Below are positions 1-7,404 of a stretch of DNA of 58,257 bases, in pieces (the stretch's first letter is position 1; every line of letters starts with the position of its first letter). Source of the stretch: an uncultured Treponema sp. (GTDB taxonomy: Bacteria > Spirochaetota > Spirochaetia > Treponematales > Treponemataceae); contig CAMVJE010000009.1 of NCBI GenBank assembly GCA_947167745.1, positions 1 to 58,257 on the forward strand, written 5' to 3'. The notes beneath the pieces are model-generated. The model did no database searches. It had not been told where the DNA came from and worked only from the letters and a program-made list of their open reading frames with translations. Position numbers and translations under genes: made by a program.

Positions 1-3
1 TAC

Positions 4-58
4 GAGAATTTTCAGTTTGAAAATTCTCTCTTTGCTTATCCCCTGCATCCGTGCAGGG
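4..58. other. two inverted repeats upstream of the first precursor gene
   Basis: Two perfect inverted repeats lie side by side. One is a 9-bp stem (GAGAATTTT/AAAATTCTC, 4-12 and 20-28). The other is a 7-bp stem (CCCTGCA/TGCAGGG, 41-47 and 52-58) with a 4-nt loop. They could end an upstream transcript or form a leader hairpin for the gene at 104. Neither has a clear T-tract, so terminator function is only possible. Confidence 0.35.
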
Positions 59-103
59 CAAATATTGTCAAACAAGCGATAAAATGCGCGAGGAGAAATA
101 ATT

Positions 104-682
104 ATGACAAACGAAGAGATGAAAATGGCATTGGCAAAAGGCGGAGTCACAGCCGCGGACATCGAGAAGGTTTCTGAGAAATTCGACGCTGAGAAAATCA
201 CCGAAATCGTGGAAGCTGCAAGCACACCAAAAGAGGCAATGGAAGCGCTTCACGCATTCTACCCGGAGCTTGAAGTTGAAGCGTTGCAGAAGCAGTGCGA
301 CTTTGTGATGGAGCAGGTTGAGGCGGCGATGAAGGGGCAGGAAAATGCCGAGCCTATGGAACTGACCGAAGAGGAGCTTGACATGGTTTCAGGCGGAGGA
401 ATTGGCGACTGGTTCAAGAAGAACTGGAAGAAAGTAGCAATCGGCGCGGCAATCGTTGTGGGTGCGGCTTTGATTTGCACAGGCGTGGGCGCAGGAATCG
501 GTTCAACTATAGTTGCTGGAACGGTAAATATTGTTCATACTACGGCAACTGCAATAATTACGGAAATTGGAGTTGATGTTATGGCAACAGGAATCGGTGC
601 GGCTATTGGAGCAGGGGTCGGAACTGCGGTAGGCGGGGCTGTTGTCGGAGGTCTTGCAGGAACGGACAATCTTCCTGGCTGA
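104..682 (+). CDS. Double-glycine leader peptide precursor (RiPP/bacteriocin-like)
   Basis: A 192-residue protein in two halves. The first ~98 residues are acidic and helical and end in ELTEEELDMVSGGG, a typical GG-type leader cleavage site. The remaining ~93 residues start with a short cationic segment (IGDWFKKNWKK) and continue as a Gly/Ala/Ile-rich hydrophobic stretch with GxxxG spacing, like pore-forming linear bacteriocins. A GAGGAG ribosome site at 90-96 supports the ATG at 104. The smaller gene at 2450 shares the ELxEDELDMV leader end, so both probably use the same peptidase/exporter. No cyclodehydratase, lanthipeptide synthase or peptidase-ABC gene is visible, so processing is inferred. 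A holin-like membrane peptide is the alternative. Confidence 0.65.
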   Translation: MTNEEMKMALAKGGVTAADIEKVSEKFDAEKITEIVEAASTPKEAMEALHAFYPELEVEALQKQCDFVMEQVEAAMKGQENAEPMELTEEELDMVSGGGIGDWFKKNWKKVAIGAAIVVGAALICTGVGAGIGSTIVAGTVNIVHTTATAIITEIGVDVMATGIGAAIGAGVGTAVGGAVVGGLAGTDNLPG

Positions 683-699
683 AATTAGCCTTATGCACT

Positions 700-750
700 G
701 AAATCGTGGAAGCTGCAAGCACACCAAAAGAGGCGGAGGACTTGGATTGA
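700..750 (+). pseudogene. Leader-peptide gene fragment
   Basis: The 35 bases at 700-734 repeat bases 203-237 of the preceding gene exactly and in the same reading sense (EIVEAASTPKEA), then reach a stop at 748. This looks like the leftover of a second tandem precursor gene, or a recombination scar just after the intact one. It has no start codon of its own and is unlikely to be expressed as a product. Confidence 0.6.
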
Positions 751-790
751 CCATTGATACGGCAAAGTAAATAATGAATTCCTAGTCTTC

Positions 791-2341
791 CTATTCGACG
801 AGCTGGGCTGAGTAATATTTGAATTCGAGGATTGCCTGCAAATAATTTGTAAGCACTTGATAATATGAAAGCTCAGCCGCAATGTATTTCTGGTCTTGGT
901 TTAGAAGGTTATCCACCGTGATAAGCCCCGAATTGAATCTCTTTTTTTCGTTTTCGTAGAGATTTTTTTGCAAGGAAAGTACTGTGTCGGCGTCTGATAC
1001 GAGATTTTTGTAAATCTCAAGTTTTTCAGCTGCATTTTGAATTTGAAGGACCAGGGTGTTTTTTACTTTGTTGTAATCTGTAAGAGCCATTTCATATTCT
1101 GCCTGAGCCTGCTCATAAACTCCCTTTTTGGCATTATTCCCAAGTTTTGCGCTTACGCTGAGAGTTCCGTTTATGTTCACCCCTTTTATATTTGTAAAGC
1201 CAGATGAAACTGTTTTTTCAAAGCTGTCAGAATAAGACGCCCCGCTTGCGCCTATTCCGAAATTGAGATTTGCGTCAGGGCGTTTATCTACCTGTGACAT
1301 GTGCACTTTTTTTGCCGCTGAATCAACTTTCTTTTTTAAAGCCTTCAAGTCAGTGCGGTTTTCTTCGATTTTTGCAAAAAAATCTTCGTTTAAATTTTCT
1401 GGAAGGGGCACTTCAATTGATTTTAGTTCCAGCTCTGAAAAAAAATCTTCTGGCTCACCGATGTTATTCGTGTCCTGAATACCGAGGCTTGTCAGAAGCT
1501 CCATTTTTGCCTGATTGCATTTTATTTTTGCATTCTGGAGTGTTCGGCGGTTTTCATTTACATTGACTTGAAGGGCCAGCATGTCATTTTTGGAACGAAC
1601 GCCAGCCCTGATAAGAGAGTCCATGTTTGCGTTCCGCTCTTCTAGTTGTTGTTGCATGATTTCCACTTGTTCGGAATTCTTGAATGAAAGAAGATAATTC
1701 CAATACTGAGTGGAGACGCTTAAGATGGTTCTTGAAATTGTGTCGTTCAGCGCGTATTCCATTTGCTCAAGGTAATCTTTTGCCGCCTCAAGCTGAAGGC
1801 CTGTCAGGGAATCCTTGAATGATTTGAAAAGAGGCAGGCTGAGCTCAAGGGCAATTTCGCCGGAATTTCGGGCATTTTCGCCTTCGTATTTTTTGCCTGA
1901 ATATTTATCGCTGTAAGTGTATTCTGGAGTGATTTTTGCTCTTTTGACTGTGTAGGAAAGTTTTGTCTCAAGGCCGAAACAGAAGAGTTTTTTGAGGAAG
2001 ATGCTTCCGCCAGTCTGCTGACTCAGCGTATTGTCTGAATAAATGCCTGATTCAATGGGGGAGAGCCAGGAATATCCGTATTTGTAATTAGGGTCGTCTT
2101 TGTCAACTGGATTTTGCTTGTATGAGTATTGAGCTTGCGCTCCCGCTTCAATGTCCAGAGTGCCTTTTGCCTGACGGTACTGGGCGCGGGCAGAGGCCAG
2201 TGCGTACCTTTGTTTTTGAATTTCGTAATTATTTTCGAGAGCCGTATCAATTGCGTTTTGAAGTGAAAATTTATTTTTTTCTTGTGTGAAACAGAAGGTT
2301 GAACAAAAAATTAATAAAACAAGGCTGTTCAATATTTTCAT
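791..2341 (-). CDS. TolC-like outer membrane efflux protein
   Basis: A 516-residue protein with an N-terminal signal peptide (hydrophobic residues 5-18) followed by two OEP repeats with long coiled-coil segments (for example ~195-275 and ~410-490, rich in Gln/Glu/Asn) and a C-terminal aromatic region. This is the size and layout of TolC-family channels, which form the outer-membrane exit of type I secretion systems and RND/MacAB pumps. It lies between the two leader-peptide genes on the opposite strand, which suggests export of those peptides. No inner-membrane ABC transporter or adaptor gene is in the window, so the substrate is inferred. Family assignment is firm. Confidence 0.88.
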   Translation of the reverse strand: MKILNSLVLLIFCSTFCFTQEKNKFSLQNAIDTALENNYEIQKQRYALASARAQYRQAKGTLDIEAGAQAQYSYKQNPVDKDDPNYKYGYSWLSPIESGIYSDNTLSQQTGGSIFLKKLFCFGLETKLSYTVKRAKITPEYTYSDKYSGKKYEGENARNSGEIALELSLPLFKSFKDSLTGLQLEAAKDYLEQMEYALNDTISRTILSVSTQYWNYLLSFKNSEQVEIMQQQLEERNANMDSLIRAGVRSKNDMLALQVNVNENRRTLQNAKIKCNQAKMELLTSLGIQDTNNIGEPEDFFSELELKSIEVPLPENLNEDFFAKIEENRTDLKALKKKVDSAAKKVHMSQVDKRPDANLNFGIGASGASYSDSFEKTVSSGFTNIKGVNINGTLSVSAKLGNNAKKGVYEQAQAEYEMALTDYNKVKNTLVLQIQNAAEKLEIYKNLVSDADTVLSLQKNLYENEKKRFNSGLITVDNLLNQDQKYIAAELSYYQVLTNYLQAILEFKYYSAQLVE

Positions 2342-2391
2342 GATTCTATTCTTTCATTTTTTTTGAAAAAATGCTATATTTTTTTAGCCCT

Positions 2392-2410
2392 TTCGTATTT
2401 AGCTTCGTAT
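2392..2410. promoter_or_regulatory. Direct repeat TTCGTAT upstream of the peptide/sigma operon
   Basis: TTCGTAT occurs at 2392-2398 and again at 2404-2410, 12 bases apart, in the short space between the divergent tolC-like gene and the small leader-peptide gene. It could be an ECF-type promoter element or an operator. No good sigma70 -35/-10 pair was found here. The function is a guess based on position. Confidence 0.3.
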
Positions 2411-2449
2411 AAATAAATACAACGAAAATAACTATAGAGAGGTACAATT

Positions 2450-2674
2450 ATGAAAGACACACGATTAAAGCAATTGTTCGATTTTCAGAAATTCGCAGGA
2501 AATTCCGCAATGGGATTTGCAATTCAAAGCGCCCACAGCTATATCGATTCTTTACAGGCTCGCGGATTTGAAGAGCTTTCAGAAGATGAACTTGATATGG
2601 TGAATGCGGCTGGCGTTGATGGCGGGAACATCAAGAAGAACTCTCGAATTCCCGCTGTGGACTCAAAAATTTAA
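2450..2674 (+). CDS. Small leader-type peptide precursor
   Basis: A 74-residue peptide preceded by an AGAGAGG ribosome site. Residues ~40-56 read FEELSEDELDMVNAAGVDGG, matching the leader end of the larger precursor at 104, with an AA-G or GG cleavage position. The remaining core is short and basic (NIKKNSRIPAVDSKI) with no Cys, so it is not a lanthipeptide core. It could be a signalling peptide rather than a bacteriocin. The stop codon is only 9 bases before the GTG of the ECF sigma factor, and the two are very probably one transcript. Peptide class is inferred from the leader motif alone. Confidence 0.6.
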   Translation: MKDTRLKQLFDFQKFAGNSAMGFAIQSAHSYIDSLQARGFEELSEDELDMVNAAGVDGGNIKKNSRIPAVDSKI

Positions 2675-2683
2675 GGAAAAACA

Positions 2684-3163
2684 GTGACACAGCAGGAAAA
2701 GGACAGGGTTTATAAGGAATACAACAAAAAAGTATTCTGTTATTTAAGGAGTAAAGGCTTGAACGAAGACGATGCCGAGGATTTGTGCGCCAATGTCTTC
2801 GTTAAGTTTTATGATAACGCTGAGAATTTTGATTCGAGCAGGGCTTCTCCGTCAACGCTGATTTATAGAATCGCTCACAATACGCTGATTGATTTCTATC
2901 GCACAAAAAAGCAGCATTCAGAGCTTGACGAGGAGATTGCCTACAAGGATGAAACACTTGACAATATTCTCACCGAAGAAACGCTCACGGAACTAGGGCA
3001 GGCACTTATGCGTCTCGAAGACCGTGAGCGTGCCCTTGTCGTGCTTGTCTACTATGACAACAAAACCCTCAAAGAAGCTGCCGAAATCTTAAAAATGAGC
3101 TATAGCAATTCTAAACTTGTAATGAAAAAAGCTCTGGCAGAACTCAAAGACTTTCTGGAATAA
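2684..3163 (+). CDS. RNA polymerase sigma factor, ECF/sigma-70 family
   Basis: A 159-residue protein with a region 2 (residues ~5-75, including EDDAEDLCANVFVKFYDNA and the RIAHNTLIDFYR -10 recognition helix) and a region 4 helix-turn-helix (~105-155, LKEAAEILKMSYSNSKLVMKKA). The start is GTG, placed by AAGGA at 2673-2677, which overlaps the stop of the preceding peptide gene. No anti-sigma gene follows. The next gene is an unrelated GH3 lipoprotein. Coupling to a leader-type peptide suggests that it controls, or is controlled by, peptide production. Its target promoters are unknown. Confidence 0.9.
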   Translation: MTQQEKDRVYKEYNKKVFCYLRSKGLNEDDAEDLCANVFVKFYDNAENFDSSRASPSTLIYRIAHNTLIDFYRTKKQHSELDEEIAYKDETLDNILTEETLTELGQALMRLEDRERALVVLVYYDNKTLKEAAEILKMSYSNSKLVMKKALAELKDFLE

Positions 3164-3201
3164 TTTTACCTGACCTAAGCATGTAATTTAATTGGGGAAA
3201 A

Positions 3202-4329
3202 ATGAGAAAAAATCTTTTTGTACTTGTATTTGTATCGTGTGTCCTTTTCTTGATTTCTGCTTGTTCCTCAACTTCAGGTCTTGCTGAATCAAAAAAACAG
3301 TACGATTTAAGAGATGCCGAAACAATTCTTTCCCAGATGAGCCTTGAAGAAAAAGTTGCCCAGCTTTTTGTAATTATTCCTGAGGAGCTGGATCAAAAGG
3401 CGCTTCATAAAGTTTCGTCAAAATTTGTAAAGAATCTTGCAAAATATCCGGTGGGTGGCTTCATTCTTTTTGCCCGCCATATCGAAAATCCCAGACAGTT
3501 GCGGAATTTTACGGCCGGGCTAAAAGAAGTGAGTCCGATTCCTCCAATTATTGCAATTGATGAAGAAGGTGGCCGAGTTGCCCGCCTTGCACGACATGAA
3601 GAATTTTTCCTTCCAAAATTTGCAAATATGGATGCGGTTGGAAAAAGCGGAGATGTTGAGAATGCAAGGGGAGCCGGTCAGATAATCGGTTCTTATCTTT
3701 ATTCATTTGGTTTCAATATGGATTTTGCCCCGGTAGCAGATGTAAACACTAACCCAGAGAATATAGTCATTGGTGCGCGTGCTTTTGGTTCTGACCCGTA
3801 TCTTGTTTCTAAAATGGACGCGGCTTTTTTAAGCGGTTTGCACTCAACTGGTGTCAAAGGTTGCATTAAGCACTTCCCCGGTCATGGTGATACAAAAGGC
3901 GATACTCATGCCGAATATGTAGCGGTTACAAAAACCTGGGATGAGATAAAAAAAGTCGAGCTGATTCCTTTTATTGAGAATTTCAAGAATGCAGATTGTG
4001 TGATGGTGGCCCATGTCACTTTTATGGATGTTGATTCAGAATATCCTGCATCCCTTTCAAAAAAATTAATCAGCGAAAAATTGAGGGGTGAGTTAGGTTA
4101 TGACGGTCTTGTTTTAACTGATGCCCTTGATATGGGCGCAATCGAGAAAAATTACGGTTCAGGCGAGGCCAGCGTTCTTGCCTTTGAGGCAGGAAATGAC
4201 ATCCTCCTTATGCCCCAAAATTTTAATGAAGCCTATGAGGGAATGATTTCAGCAGTAAAATCTGGTAGAATCAGTGAAGAGCGCTTGAATGAAAGCGTTT
4301 TGAGAATTCTTAGACTCAAAGGATTTTAA
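3202..4329 (+). CDS. Glycoside hydrolase family 3, NagZ-like beta-N-acetylhexosaminidase lipoprotein
   Basis: A 375-residue protein with a lipoprotein signal (LFLISAC, Cys21). IDEEGGRVARL, the KHFPGHGDT..DTH catalytic loop at about residue 222-232, and LTDALDMGAI with the likely Asp nucleophile near residue 306 are diagnostic of NagZ-type GH3 enzymes. These remove N-acetylglucosamine from muropeptides or chitobiose. Lipidation suggests it acts in the periplasm or at the cell surface rather than in cytoplasmic wall recycling. A GGGG purine tract precedes the ATG. It ends one base before the next gene begins, so the two are probably co-transcribed. Confidence 0.9.
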   Translation: MRKNLFVLVFVSCVLFLISACSSTSGLAESKKQYDLRDAETILSQMSLEEKVAQLFVIIPEELDQKALHKVSSKFVKNLAKYPVGGFILFARHIENPRQLRNFTAGLKEVSPIPPIIAIDEEGGRVARLARHEEFFLPKFANMDAVGKSGDVENARGAGQIIGSYLYSFGFNMDFAPVADVNTNPENIVIGARAFGSDPYLVSKMDAAFLSGLHSTGVKGCIKHFPGHGDTKGDTHAEYVAVTKTWDEIKKVELIPFIENFKNADCVMVAHVTFMDVDSEYPASLSKKLISEKLRGELGYDGLVLTDALDMGAIEKNYGSGEASVLAFEAGNDILLMPQNFNEAYEGMISAVKSGRISEERLNESVLRILRLKGF

Positions 4330-4330
4330 A

Positions 4331-7300
4331 ATGCAGTCCGTCCAGAAACTTCTAAAAGAGCAGATTACCAATCAGAACTCCGTATTCGTTTTTCCGACGG
4401 ATGTTGCCTGTCAGAAGTGGGCGGACTGGGCCATTAAAAATACAGACTGTAAAGCCGTTGCCATGGAGAGGTTTCTTGCCTGGGATAAATTCAAGGGCGA
4501 GTGCATACGCGCTAAGGCAGAGAATCTTCGTACCGTGCCTTCCCTCATGCGAAAAATTTTTGCCGCTTACTTAATCCAAAAAAATGCGAAAGAGCATTTC
4601 TTTAAAAATCTTATCAATCAAAAATACGCCGCAGAGGCTTCATCTTTTGCCGACTGGATTTCCTCAATGCTTCCTTCATTGCAAATGTGGAAAAATCTCC
4701 GCGACAGGCAGGCGGACGAGCTTTCCTCTGCCGGTGAAATTTCCTTTGATGACGAAAATCTCAAATCCTTTTATGAAAAATACAAGTCATCAGGATTTAC
4801 CGATGATGAAGACAGGGATTTTCAGATTCTTTATGACGAGTACAAAGCCTTTCTATCGGAACATTCTCTTTTTGATCCGGCCTGGATTGAGCCTGATTTT
4901 TCTGGAGACGGCCTTGAATATTATTTGATTTGCCCGGAGACCCTTGAAGACTGGGAGCAGTACCGTTTCAAGCTTTCCGGCATTAAGAGCCTTCATTTTG
5001 TCAGCGTTCCCGAAAGTGAAGGGGAGTATGAGTCTTACTTTTTTGAAAATTCTGGTCAGGAAGTTCGCGATGTGACTCTTTTTTTGAGGGAAATGCACGA
5101 TGAAAAGGGTATTGAATGGAGCGATATGGCTGTTAATGTTCCCAATATGGACAATTTCGGCTCTTACCTTGACCGTTCTTTTTCGCTGTATGAAATTCCT
5201 CATACAATGCGCTACAGCCGTCCGCTTTCTTCTTACGGTGCGGGCTCACTTTTTGGTCAGATTCAGGAATGTGTCGAAAATCATTTTTCATATGAAAGCC
5301 TCAAAAATCTTCTTTTGAATGAGGATATTCCCTGGGAAAACAAAGGAACCATAGACAATCTCCTTCTTTTCGGTCGCATAAACAATTGTATCTGTAGTGC
5401 AGGCGGTCTTACTTTTGAAAATGGCAGGGCACTTACAGTCTGGGACGAGGCTTTTAAAAATCCAAAGGACGATAATGGTAAGGACATCAACAAGGACGAG
5501 CTTATCAGGAGTCTTTACCGTAATTTGGTTGATTTGATTCTTCCAATGGTGCAGGCTAAAACTTTTGCACAAATACGTTCTGCCTATGAAGCCTTCCGCG
5601 AGATGTTCTTTGATATGGCAGCTTTCCAGAATCTTCCTCTGAGCAACAATGTTTTGAGCCGCTGTATCTCTTCTTTAAACGAAATTGTGGATTTGGAAAG
5701 TGATTTTCCTGATTATTCAGTAGCTTCTCCTTTCTCATTTTTTGTATCGCATCTTTCGACTGTGCAGTATCTGTCTCAGGGCGAAAACAGGTCAGTTCAG
5801 GTTTATCCTTACCGGAGTGCGGCTCTTGCTCCCTACAATGTGCAGGTTGTACTCGATGCAACTCAAGATTCTCTTTCTGTAGTTGAATCTTTTAAGCCTT
5901 TGGACTTTATGAATGAAAACAAAAGACGGATTTTTATGAAGATGGGCGAATTTGACCCTGCTATAGGCTTTTCTGATTCTGACCCTTCCTTTGATTTTGT
6001 AAAACTCTACCAGCATTCTGCTCAAGAAAAGGCCTATTTTACGGCTTCCCGTCATGCTTACAACGGAGAATATGGTTTCGTATACGGAAAAATGTCCCGT
6101 ACTGACGAAAATATTTCTCCCAAAGAGAGAAGAGATGCCTTCGCAGAAGAGAAAAACTGGCTTTTGTCTGCCTCTTCTCGCCCGACCAGGCTCTATGCGC
6201 GGCAGGCATCGGGGCTTGCTTTATGGAAAAAGATTCATACTCAGGACAAAAAAGATTCAGGGCTGTTTGAGAAAAACGAAAAACTCACAAGCCTGATTCA
6301 AAAGCGTCTGTCTTATTTAAAAAGGGAGAGCATTAAAGTCACCCAGACTACACTCAAAAATTACTTCAAATGTCCCCGCCGCTGGCTTTTTAAGAATGTA
6401 CTTCGCCTTGACCCGCCAGACAATGAAGCGCTTCTTATCGATGAATTTATTACGGGAACGGTGAATCATAAAATTCTGGAGCTTTTCTTTGCTTCCATCA
6501 AAAACAAAAAATGGTCTCTAGCGGCCAGTGAAAATGACGAAAGCAAACTTGGTCCTGAATACCGAAAGCTTTTGGTTTCCGTGATAAACGAGGCGGTGGA
6601 TTCTCAAAGTAAGAATTCTGCCTTTAAGGAGCTGTACGGTGAATCTGGAGAAAAACTCTGTGCAAGTCCAACTACCATAAAAGTCATTTCTTCCCAGTAT
6701 AAAATCGAAAATGAAGAAAATGCTGATGAAAACGGAATTTTTAGAATTCTTGAAAAGTCAATCGCAAAAATCTGCTCCACCTTCCGGGGATTTTCTGTCT
6801 ACGCTGTCGAAAAATCACTTAAGGCTCTTCCTACGGACGAAAATGGCGAGGCAATGAAGGGATATTATTTCGACGGAAAAATTGACTGCATTCTTTCAGG
6901 TCCCAATCAGAGCAAATTCGTAATTATCGACTATAAAACTTCAACTATTCCTGGCAATCTTAAAGTTAAGGAAGAGGATGCTGGAAAGGCCGAAAATTTT
7001 ATTGATTTTCAGATGCCCATGTATATCTATCTTCTTGAACACAATGAGAATGAAAGTGAGCGGGTTAAAGTATCAGCGGCCGTTTTTTGTTCAATCAAAA
7101 AATCAGAACTGAAATTTTTCCTTGGTGGAGAAAACTATCTGCCTCCAGGAAGCAGGGTAAAGCCAATTACGGAAGAGGAAGCGGCTCTGGCAGAAAAAGA
7201 ATTCCTCAAATGTGCAAGAAGATTCTATAAAGAAGTCACGGAAGAAAACTTTGCAGTAAATGCCCTGAATCAAAGCCGGGCTGTCTGTGCAGCAAAAGAT

Positions 7301-7366
7301 CAGTTTCAAAATTGTATTGATTATCAATCTCTCTGCCGTCGCTATTTTACTGTCAGCGGGGAATAA
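4331..7366 (+). CDS. AddB/RexB-like PD-(D/E)XK nuclease family protein
   Basis: A 1011-residue protein. The C-terminal third holds a RecB-type nuclease: TTLKNYFKCPRRWLF (~672-686), catalytic IIDYKTS (~866), and Cys986, Cys995 and Cys1002, which with Cys ~680 fit the iron-sulfur staple of AddB nucleases. The N-terminal part lacks a clear Walker A motif, as in RexB-like proteins whose helicase is inactive. It should act in double-strand-break resection. The AddA/RecB-type partner helicase is not next to it, because the next gene is unrelated and on the other strand. The start lies directly after the GH3 stop codon. Confidence 0.8.
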   Translation: MQSVQKLLKEQITNQNSVFVFPTDVACQKWADWAIKNTDCKAVAMERFLAWDKFKGECIRAKAENLRTVPSLMRKIFAAYLIQKNAKEHFFKNLINQKYAAEASSFADWISSMLPSLQMWKNLRDRQADELSSAGEISFDDENLKSFYEKYKSSGFTDDEDRDFQILYDEYKAFLSEHSLFDPAWIEPDFSGDGLEYYLICPETLEDWEQYRFKLSGIKSLHFVSVPESEGEYESYFFENSGQEVRDVTLFLREMHDEKGIEWSDMAVNVPNMDNFGSYLDRSFSLYEIPHTMRYSRPLSSYGAGSLFGQIQECVENHFSYESLKNLLLNEDIPWENKGTIDNLLLFGRINNCICSAGGLTFENGRALTVWDEAFKNPKDDNGKDINKDELIRSLYRNLVDLILPMVQAKTFAQIRSAYEAFREMFFDMAAFQNLPLSNNVLSRCISSLNEIVDLESDFPDYSVASPFSFFVSHLSTVQYLSQGENRSVQVYPYRSAALAPYNVQVVLDATQDSLSVVESFKPLDFMNENKRRIFMKMGEFDPAIGFSDSDPSFDFVKLYQHSAQEKAYFTASRHAYNGEYGFVYGKMSRTDENISPKERRDAFAEEKNWLLSASSRPTRLYARQASGLALWKKIHTQDKKDSGLFEKNEKLTSLIQKRLSYLKRESIKVTQTTLKNYFKCPRRWLFKNVLRLDPPDNEALLIDEFITGTVNHKILELFFASIKNKKWSLAASENDESKLGPEYRKLLVSVINEAVDSQSKNSAFKELYGESGEKLCASPTTIKVISSQYKIENEENADENGIFRILEKSIAKICSTFRGFSVYAVEKSLKALPTDENGEAMKGYYFDGKIDCILSGPNQSKFVIIDYKTSTIPGNLKVKEEDAGKAENFIDFQMPMYIYLLEHNENESERVKVSAAVFCSIKKSELKFFLGGENYLPPGSRVKPITEEEAALAEKEFLKCARRFYKEVTEENFAVNALNQSRAVCAAKDQFQNCIDYQSLCRRYFTVSGE

Positions 7367-7404
7367 TCCTGGCTCTTTGCTCACCGCGCTGTAAAAAGCC
7401 TGCC

